From: Gallionellaceae bacterium
GTDB lineage: Bacteria; Pseudomonadota; Gammaproteobacteria; Burkholderiales; Gallionellaceae
DNA: 11,052 nucleotides
Direction of reading: 5' to 3'
Assembly: GCA_003445795.1 (NCBI GenBank)
Contig: DMCN01000064.1
Location: forward strand, 12,218-23,269
The notes under the pieces are model-generated. The model was not told the origin of the DNA. It saw only the letters and a program-made list of their open reading frames with translations, and searched no databases. Shown piece by piece: positions 5,760-11,052 of this stretch (positions are counted from its first letter, which is position 1; every line of letters starts with the position of its first letter). A program made the translations under genes and the position numbers.

Positions 5760-7294
5760 CCCAGCGAGAAGAAGCGCTTGATGGTCTCCAGTATCTCGTA
5801 GCGCTGCTGCGTCAGGTCCTGGTGTTTCCCGGTCGCATCCAGATTCTGCAGGGCGACATCCAGCTCGGCCCGGCGCGCGACCAGGATATGCGATATCTCG
5901 TCGGCGATGCTCGGGCGCGCCTGCAACAGCTCTTCCACCACGTCCTTGTCGATGCGATAGCACTCCACATCGCTCTTGGCGATGACCGAAGCCGAACGCG
6001 GTGCCCCGGTCAACAGCCCCATCTCGCCGAAGAAGTCGCCGCGGCCCAGCGCGCGCACGGTGCGCCGCTTGCCATTGGACAGATCGACGAACACTTCGGC
6101 CTCGCCGTTGATGATGACGTAAAGCCAATGCGACTTCACATCCCCCTGTTTGGCGATGATGTTGCCTTTGGCGAACGGCGAATAGCGCAGCCGTTCCGCC
6201 AGTCCTTTCAGTTCATCCTCATTGAGTTGCGAGAATAGCTCGACCTTGCGCAAGGTCTTGATGCGCAACAGCACTTCACGGTGGTGCACCACCTCGTCGT
6301 ATTTCTCGTTCTCCTTGGTGAGATGGATACTCTTCTCTTCCAGCGCCAGCTTGATGCCCGCGCGCTGCAAGGCGGTCATGATGTGCCAGCGCATCATGGC
6401 ATCGGTGGGATCGTCCGGCGCCAGATCGGTCAGCCAGTAACGCAGCGCATAACGCGCGTAGCCCTTGCTATCCATATCCATCAGGAGGCAGTTGGGCGCT
6501 GGGCTCTTCGCCACATTGGCGATGTCGGTGTGCAGGACGGATTCCTCCACCACACTCACCACCCGCGTCGGCGCGGTATCCAGCCCGACGTTGAACCACA
6601 CCCAGCGCCGCCATTGCACCGGCTGGTCGGTGCGCCGGCCCAGCACCATGAATTTGTTCTTCATCAACTGGCTGTTGGGAAACACCACCGTCTCCCAGTT
6701 GCGCGTCTCCACCAGTGTCGAACGCCAGCGGATATCCACCACTTTGCCGGAGATATCGTCCACCTTGATCCAGTCGCCGACTTCGACGGAATTGTCCAAT
6801 TGCAGCGCCAGACCGCCGAGGATGTTGCCCAGCGTATCCTGCATGGCGAAGGCCACCACCGCTGTGATCATCGCCGAAGTCGCCAGGATGCTGCCCAGAT
6901 CGAGTCCGGCATAACGCAGCCGCACCATGAACCAGGCGATGTAGGCGATGATGACGAAGATGTCCTCGGTGATGCGCGGCGGGGTGAGTTTGACGGCGGG
7001 CAGCAGAACGCGGAAGACGAGTTGCCCCCACAGGCGGATGACCGCCACCCCCGCACCGATGACGAACACCTCGTGTGTCACGGCGGCAGCACGGCCCAGA
7101 TCCATGGCATGCAATAGGCCCGCGATGAATTGCCCGAACAGGCAAACGAAGAAGAAGCCGACCGTGTTGATGAGATTGGCGCGCTCTTCACGGCGAAAAT
7201 GGAACAGCAGCGCCCAGACACCCAGCACCATCACCAGCAAAGGTAACGATTCCGCGCCCCAGAAGAACCCCATCAGCTTGTCCCAGAATTCCAT
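5753..7294 (-). CDS. MscS-family mechanosensitive channel with C-terminal cyclic-nucleotide-binding domain
   Basis: This 513-residue protein has several hydrophobic helices (about 15-33, 42-62, 74-98, 110-127), then an MscS pore helix and beta domain (about 133-215). The pore region reads ITAVVAFAMQDTLGNILGG and is followed by VEVGDWIKVDDISGKVVDI and VFPNSQLMKNKF. An alpha/beta region (225-325) leads to a CRP/PKA-like cyclic-nucleotide fold (about 350-470). Its phosphate-binding cassette is GDFFGEMGLLTGAPRSASV, with the usual Glu424 and Arg433 present. The architecture matches the bacterial cyclic-nucleotide-gated (bCNG) branch of the MscS superfamily; channels of this type can be opened by nucleotide, tension, or neither. 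The ligand (cAMP, cGMP or other) cannot be told from sequence. GGAG seven bases before ATG 7294 supports the start. It lies 30 bp after the RpfE-like gene and 75 bp before accA, probably co-transcribed with the former. Confidence 0.9.
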   Translation of the reverse strand: MEFWDKLMGFFWGAESLPLLVMVLGVWALLFHFRREERANLINTVGFFFVCLFGQFIAGLLHAMDLGRAAAVTHEVFVIGAGVAVIRLWGQLVFRVLLPAVKLTPPRITEDIFVIIAYIAWFMVRLRYAGLDLGSILATSAMITAVVAFAMQDTLGNILGGLALQLDNSVEVGDWIKVDDISGKVVDIRWRSTLVETRNWETVVFPNSQLMKNKFMVLGRRTDQPVQWRRWVWFNVGLDTAPTRVVSVVEESVLHTDIANVAKSPAPNCLLMDMDSKGYARYALRYWLTDLAPDDPTDAMMRWHIMTALQRAGIKLALEEKSIHLTKENEKYDEVVHHREVLLRIKTLRKVELFSQLNEDELKGLAERLRYSPFAKGNIIAKQGDVKSHWLYVIINGEAEVFVDLSNGKRRTVRALGRGDFFGEMGLLTGAPRSASVIAKSDVECYRIDKDVVEELLQARPSIADEISHILVARRAELDVALQNLDATGKHQDLTQQRYEILETIKRFFSLGN

Positions 7295-7324
7295 TTTTCC
7301 GCTCCGCCCAAGGTCGCCCTGATT

Positions 7325-8314
7325 CTACACCGCATAGCGCGCCAGAGCGCGCACTGGCCGCCAGAACTTCCAGGCCGAAGAACGTGTCGATTCGAAACGC
7401 TGTGTTCCATTCACGCCCAACACCTCCAGCGTCAGCCGCTGCAAGCGCCCTGCCCGCAATGCATGCGATAGCAACTCGCAATCCCTATCAAGCTGCAGCA
7501 CCGCTTCACGCCAGACGTGATAATCGCCGCGCTGCTGCGCACTGCTCATCGCTTCGTTCACCCACAGACCGCTCGCCCCCTTGGCGTGCAACATATCTTC
7601 CAGCGACGCGACCGGCGCGATCCCTGCCGCCCGCGCGAACGCCAGTCCGATATCGCTACCGCCGCCGACCGCATCGAATGCCGAGTGCAAAGGCATCGCC
7701 CGACCGCCTCCCCACAGCCACAGGCTGCTGACCAGCAATTCGCCGCGCGCTTCGCGTGCCTGATTGAGCGGGTGCGCATACAGCGACATCTGTATCTCGG
7801 TGAGGATGCGCTGCCAATGCAAGGTATCCGCACCCTGCGGCTGATGGAACCTGGCATCCTGCCAGGCCGCCTGACGCAGCGGCGTGGTCGTCAACTGCGG
7901 CGCAGCCTCCAGGCGCAGATACCAGCGCTGCGGATGCGGCGCAAAGAACTGCATCCCCTGCCCGGCAAAATGCGCATTGAGGTTGTCGCACAAAGCGGCC
8001 GCCTCTTCCTGCGTCGCCGCCACTTCGGGTATCAGCATCATCTGCGCCCGATGCAATTGCAGATTCACCGGATCGGCGCACAACCAGTAACCCTCGCTGG
8101 TATCCAACCCGTCGGCTGAAGCACGCACCGGCGCGACAGCATGCGCCCCAAAGGAAGCACACAACCAGTCCTCCGGGGAAATAGCAGCAGATGTACTCGC
8201 GCCCCCCCGCGCCAGTACTTTTTCCAGCACGGGCAGATGCAGATTGACACAGACTTCGGCGGCGATGTCTTGCGGGGGGAACAGGTCGGGAATGAGCAGA
8301 TGGAGATGGTTCAT
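7325..8314 (-). CDS. Conserved protein of unknown function, RpfE-like
   Basis: This 329-residue, apparently soluble protein has no signal peptide or membrane helix. Recognisable conserved blocks are MNHLHLLIPDLFPP (1-14), WLCADPVNLQ (77-86), SLWLWGGGRAMP (197-208), SDIGLAFARAAGI (220-232) and the Trp-rich tail AWKFWRP (314-320). I recall these blocks from proteobacterial proteins labelled 'regulatory protein, RpfE type' or 'phosphoglycerate mutase', often near recJ. No biochemical function is established for them to my knowledge, and I see no metal-binding catalytic set that would justify an enzyme call. ATG at 8314 fits the family N-terminus; the frame is open to 8410, but those 32 residues look random. 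No Shine-Dalgarno sequence precedes the ATG, so initiation may be weak or leaderless. It is divergent from the gene at 8473 and 30 bp upstream of the channel gene. Confidence 0.7.
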   Translation of the reverse strand: MNHLHLLIPDLFPPQDIAAEVCVNLHLPVLEKVLARGGASTSAAISPEDWLCASFGAHAVAPVRASADGLDTSEGYWLCADPVNLQLHRAQMMLIPEVAATQEEAAALCDNLNAHFAGQGMQFFAPHPQRWYLRLEAAPQLTTTPLRQAAWQDARFHQPQGADTLHWQRILTEIQMSLYAHPLNQAREARGELLVSSLWLWGGGRAMPLHSAFDAVGGGSDIGLAFARAAGIAPVASLEDMLHAKGASGLWVNEAMSSAQQRGDYHVWREAVLQLDRDCELLSHALRAGRLQRLTLEVLGVNGTQRFESTRSSAWKFWRPVRALARYAV

Positions 8315-8402
8315 GCGAAGAAGTTTAACAGGACAGGCCGGACTCACTGCAATCCGGATACGCGAAGGACGTACTAGCCGGATATATAGACCGCGAGACA
8401 TA

Positions 8403-8431
8403 TTGACCATGTATGCGCTGCGGGTTAGCTT
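8403..8431 (+). promoter_or_regulatory. Possible promoter for the hypothetical gene at 8473
   Basis: TTGACC (8403-8408, five of six to the -35) and TAGCTT (8426-8431, three of six) are spaced by 17 bases in the 158-bp divergent region 8315-8472. The same region holds two direct copies of CCGGATA (8354-8360 and 8378-8384) and a TATATA run at 8383-8388. I found no convincing promoter for the minus-strand gene; TTGCAG and TTAAAC near its start are weak matches. Assigned by eye only. Confidence 0.28.
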
Positions 8432-8472
8432 GCCGGCTTGATGGATTTTGAGAGCGAAAGGCAGGTGGCGTA

Positions 8473-9072
8473 ATGGGCTTCGTCGTATTCATGGTGATGG
8501 GGGTTTACCTGCTGATCTCGCTTGGCGTGGTGACGTGGGCGGTGAGTCATGCGAAGAAGAACGGCCTGAGCGTCAAGAAATGGGGCTGGGGTGCGGCGCT
8601 GGTGATGTACATGATCCCGTTCTGGGACTGGATACCGACCGTGGCGGTGCATCAGTATTATTGCTCGAAGGATTCGGGGTTCTGGGTCTATAAGACGCTG
8701 GAGCAATGGAAGGCTGAGAATCCGGGGGGGATGGAGGGGTTGGAGGAATACTCAGTGTGGAAAGAGGAAAGTGGTCAGTACGGAACGGTTGCGAAAGTTA
8801 ATCAGCGGTTCAGTATGGTTTACGCAAACCATCTGACAACAATTAGTGAAGGCAAGCATCTTTTTAATCGATGGCGCTGGGAACACAAACTCATTGACAA
8901 TAAAACTAACGAAGTGATGGCTAGGAGAATAGATTTTTCTACAGGTAATGGGTTTATTGGCGGTGAGCCAGAATTGCGATTCTGGCTACACAGCGACCAC
9001 TGTCCAGGACATAAAAATATGGCGAAAAAATTTGGGGATTATCTAAAACAATTTAAGGGAGCAGAAAAATAA
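8473..9072 (+). CDS. Conserved hypothetical membrane protein, two N-terminal helices
   Basis: The 199-residue protein has two hydrophobic segments (about 2-25, FVVFMVMGVYLLISLGVV, and 41-58, ALVMYMIPFWDWIPTVAV) separated by a Lys-rich turn, so it is likely an inner-membrane protein. A soluble tail follows. The blocks MIPFWDWIPTV, HQYYCSKDSGFWVYKTLEQWKAENPG and ARRIDFSTGNG, ending in FWLHSDHC, resemble a family of unknown function I recall from betaproteobacteria. The tail has cysteines at 64 and 177 and no known catalytic motif. An AGGTGG ribosome-binding site precedes ATG 8473, and a ten-codon upstream frame (8441-8473) ends in a TAATG overlap with it. Hand-counted GC is about 58% over 8521-8760 but about 41% over 8761-9060, suggesting that the 3' half has a different history. 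No function is proposed. Confidence 0.75.
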   Translation: MGFVVFMVMGVYLLISLGVVTWAVSHAKKNGLSVKKWGWGAALVMYMIPFWDWIPTVAVHQYYCSKDSGFWVYKTLEQWKAENPGGMEGLEEYSVWKEESGQYGTVAKVNQRFSMVYANHLTTISEGKHLFNRWRWEHKLIDNKTNEVMARRIDFSTGNGFIGGEPELRFWLHSDHCPGHKNMAKKFGDYLKQFKGAEK

Positions 9073-9083
9073 ACGCTGAACTA

Positions 9084-9120
9084 AAGGGGGTAGGTTCGAT
9101 TTTCCGCACCAAACCCCCTT
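9084..9120 (+). terminator. Possible hairpin terminator after the hypothetical gene
   Basis: AAGGGGGT (9084-9091) pairs with ACCCCCTT (9113-9120), and after an internal loop GGT (9093-9095) pairs with ACC (9108-9110), leaving a 12-base loop. It lies 11 bases after the TAA of the upstream gene. There is no T-run downstream on the plus strand, so it may be a weak terminator or an RNA-stabilising hairpin. The rest of the gap to lolC (9121-9255) is C-rich and shows no clear promoter. Confidence 0.4.
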
Positions 9121-9255
9121 ACTCGGGCATTAATGGTTAGCGCCCCTCCAAATCCCGCGTACCTTCTGCCCCGTCACAGGCACACAGCAGTTTGCCATCC
9201 CGCCCCGCCCCCTCTTGTGGCACACTAGCGCCCGTCAATATCCCGAGCCGTCGCC

Positions 9256-10497
9256 TTGCAACCCTACGAACTCTTCATCGGTCTGCGTTATACCCGCGCC
9301 AAGCGCCGCAACCATTTCATCTCCTTCATCTCGCTGATCTCCATGATGGGCATCGGGCTGGGCGTGATGGCGCTGATCGTGGTGTTGTCGGTGATGAACG
9401 GTTTCCAGAAAGAGATCCGCGCGCGCATCCTCGGCGTCACGCCGCATCTGCAAGTCATCGGCGACGGCCAGCTCGACGACTGGAAGCAGGTGCTGAAGAC
9501 CGTCGAGACGCATCCCGAGATTCGCGCCGCAGCACCCTACGTCAACGGTCAGGGCATGCTGTCGCTGGGCGAGAATGTGGAAGGCGTGATGGTGCGCGGT
9601 ATCCTGCCCGATGCGGAACAGAAGCTGACCGGCGTCGGCGACAAGATGAAGAAAGGCGCGCTGAACGACCTGAAGGCGGGCGAATTCGGCATCGTGCTCG
9701 GTGTCGATCTGGCGCGCGCGATGGGCACCCGTGTCGGCGACAGCGTGCTGCTGATCACCCCGCAGGGACAGTTCACCCCCGCCGGGATGCTGCCGCGCCT
9801 GAAACAATTCCATGTGGTCGGCATCTTCGAGATCGGTATGTCGCCTTATGACAACTCGCTGGCGCTGATCCACCTCAACGACGCGCAGAAGCTCTACCGT
9901 CTGGGCAACGCGGTCACCGGCATCAGCGGCAGCCTACACAACCTCGACCTCGCCCCGCAGGTCTCTTTCGAGTTGAGCCAGAGCGTCCCGCAGGACACTT
10001 TCCTCACCGACTGGACGCGCCAGAACGCCAACTATTTCGCCGTGGTGGCGATGGAGAAGAAGATGATGTTCATCATCCTTTCGCTCATCGTGCTGGTCGC
10101 CGCGTTCAACATCGTTTCCACGCTGGTGATGGCCGTGACCGACAAGCAGGCCGACATCGCCATCCTGCGCACGCTGGGTGCATCACCGAAGAGCATCATG
10201 CAGATCTTCATGGTGCAGGGCATGCTCATCGGCCTGATCGGCATGGGACTGGGTGTGCTCGGCGGCATGCTGCTCGCGCTCAACATCGGCACGATAGTCC
10301 CCTTCATCGAGAACCTGTTCGGCGTGCATTTCCTGTCCAAGGAGTTCTACTACATCAGCGAACTGCCGTCCGATCTGCAAAAGGGCGATGTGTTCGTCGT
10401 TGCAGGCATGTCCTTCCTGATCAGCCTGTTCGCCACGCTCTACCCGAGCTGGCGCGCGGCCAAGATCCAGCCGGCGGAGGCACTGCGTTATGAGTAA
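9256..10497 (+). CDS. lolC: LolC/LolE-type permease of the lipoprotein-releasing ABC transporter
   Basis: This 413-residue protein starts QPYELFIGLRYTRAKRRNHFISFISLISM, the LolC/LolE N-terminal signature. It has the family's four helices: about 22-48, 271-296, 319-345 and 378-397. A large periplasmic domain (about 50-265) lies between the first two. The FtsX-like core near the C-terminus includes TDKQADIAILRTLGAS (295-310), the coupling region that meets the ATPase, and the end PSWRAAKIQPAEALRYE. With LolD it extracts mature lipoproteins from the inner membrane and hands them to LolA. A single permease gene here may act as a homodimer (LolF type) or pair with another copy elsewhere; the window cannot decide. 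The start is TTG at 9256: the frame has no in-frame ATG or GTG nearby and the family N-terminus begins there. It overlaps lolD by 8 bases. Confidence 0.93.
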   Translation: MQPYELFIGLRYTRAKRRNHFISFISLISMMGIGLGVMALIVVLSVMNGFQKEIRARILGVTPHLQVIGDGQLDDWKQVLKTVETHPEIRAAAPYVNGQGMLSLGENVEGVMVRGILPDAEQKLTGVGDKMKKGALNDLKAGEFGIVLGVDLARAMGTRVGDSVLLITPQGQFTPAGMLPRLKQFHVVGIFEIGMSPYDNSLALIHLNDAQKLYRLGNAVTGISGSLHNLDLAPQVSFELSQSVPQDTFLTDWTRQNANYFAVVAMEKKMMFIILSLIVLVAAFNIVSTLVMAVTDKQADIAILRTLGASPKSIMQIFMVQGMLIGLIGMGLGVLGGMLLALNIGTIVPFIENLFGVHFLSKEFYYISELPSDLQKGDVFVVAGMSFLISLFATLYPSWRAAKIQPAEALRYE

Positions 10498-11052
10498 GCA
10501 GGATACGGGATACGGGATTCAGGATTCAGGAAACGTCATTTCTTGCCGCGACCTGCGCAAGACCTATTCTCAAGGCGATCTCAGCGTCACGGTACTTAAC
10601 GGCGTGAACCTCGACGTGGCACGCGGTGAGCGCATCGCCATCGTCGGCGCTTCCGGTTCGGGCAAGAGCACGCTGCTGCATCTGCTCGGCGGACTCGACA
10701 GCATCAGCGGCGGCACTGTGAGCATATTGGGGCAGGATGTCACCAAGATGAACGAGACGCAGCGCGGCGAACTGCGTAACCGTTCGCTCGGCTTCGTCTA
10801 CCAGTTCCACCACCTGTTGCCCGAATTCACCGCGCTGGAGAACGTCGCCATGCCCTTGCTGATCCGCGGCATGAAGCCCGCCGAGGCGCATCCGCAGGCC
10901 GCCGCCATGCTGGAACAAGTGGGTCTGGCGCAACGCGTCCGGCATACGCCCTCCGAGCTGTCCGGCGGTGAACGCCAGCGTGTCGCCGTGGCGCGGGCGC
11001 TGGTCACCCACCCCGCCTGCGTGCTGGCCGACGAACCCACCGGCAACCTGGA
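10490..11052 (+). CDS. lolD: LolD, ATPase of the lipoprotein-releasing ABC transporter (3' end outside window)
   Basis: The first 187 codons are present and the frame runs off the right edge. Visible motifs are Walker A GASGSGKST (53-61), Q-loop Gln105 in YQFHHLLPEF, signature LSGGE (157-161) and Walker B VLADEP (178-183). The stretch VYQFHHLLPEFTALENVAMPLLI is typical of LolD. It is the cytoplasmic ATPase that powers lipoprotein release with LolC. ATG 10490 overlaps the lolC stop (ATGAGTAA), with GGAGG nine bases upstream. The first ten or so residues (KQDTGYGIQDSG) come from a 7-bp tandem repeat and are not typical of the family, which normally reaches V-I-S-C within a few residues. No other standard start codon lies before the conserved region, so this start must be used. 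The switch histidine lies outside the window. Confidence 0.95.
   Translation, partial: MSKQDTGYGIQDSGNVISCRDLRKTYSQGDLSVTVLNGVNLDVARGERIAIVGASGSGKSTLLHLLGGLDSISGGTVSILGQDVTKMNETQRGELRNRSLGFVYQFHHLLPEFTALENVAMPLLIRGMKPAEAHPQAAAMLEQVGLAQRVRHTPSELSGGERQRVAVARALVTHPACVLADEPTGNL
10501..10535 (+). repeat. 7-bp tandem repeat at the start of lolD
   Basis: Two copies of GGATACG (10501-10514) are followed by two of GGATTCA (10515-10528) and a degenerate GGAAACG (10529-10535). The unit is not a multiple of three, so gain or loss of one copy would shift the lolD frame. The copies are imperfect, which should limit slippage. Confidence 0.85.

Noticed and set aside
8315..8410. Longer RpfE-like protein starting at 8410
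   Set aside because: The extra 32 residues are basic and unstructured-looking; the conserved block begins at MNHLHLL.
9093..9112. tRNA 3'-end-like sequence (GGTTCGATTTTCCGCACCA), possibly a tRNA remnant or attachment site
   Set aside because: The bases flanking the TTCGATT loop do not pair as a T-stem, there is no tRNA body upstream, and no integrase or duplicate is visible. The hairpin explanation fits better.
9192..9851. Plus-strand frame overlapping the 5' half of lolC
   Set aside because: It is an Arg/Pro-rich shadow of the lolC coding frame with no family resemblance.

Overview
The window looks like chromosomal core sequence from a Gram-negative betaproteobacterium. The gene order ndk-rlmN-pilW-rodZ-ispG is typical of that group, and lolC/lolD imply an outer membrane with lipoprotein export. 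The tone of several proteins suggests Nitrosomonadales/Gallionellaceae; this placement is an inference from memory, not a search. Most genes are GC-rich, with one AT-richer patch.

Minus strand (about 8314 down to 1): an RpfE-like conserved protein of unknown function, a mechanosensitive channel with a C-terminal cyclic-nucleotide-binding domain, accA (fatty-acid synthesis), tilS (tRNA-Ile lysidine), ndk (nucleotide balance), rlmN (rRNA/tRNA methylation), pilW (type IV pilus pilotin), rodZ (cell shape) and the first codons of ispG (isoprenoid synthesis). From accA onward these are tightly packed, with overlapping starts and stops at every junction except tilS/ndk. At tilS/ndk there is no stop codon at all: the two genes form one continuous 635-codon frame, with a likely ndk promoter and ribosome-binding site inside it.

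Plus strand (8473 to the right edge): a two-helix membrane protein of unknown function whose 3' half is clearly AT-richer than its 5' half, a possible terminator hairpin, lolC (TTG start) and the beginning of lolD. LolC and LolD are parts of the inner-membrane ABC machine that releases lipoproteins to LolA. They overlap by 8 bases.

The window is mostly housekeeping; I see no CRISPR, transposase, integrase or obvious defence system. The points worth a second look are the missing tilS stop, a three-copy 24-bp repeat inserted in frame in tilS, a 7-bp repeat at the start of lolD, the mosaic hypothetical gene at 8473-9072, and the cyclic-nucleotide-linked channel beside the RpfE-like gene.
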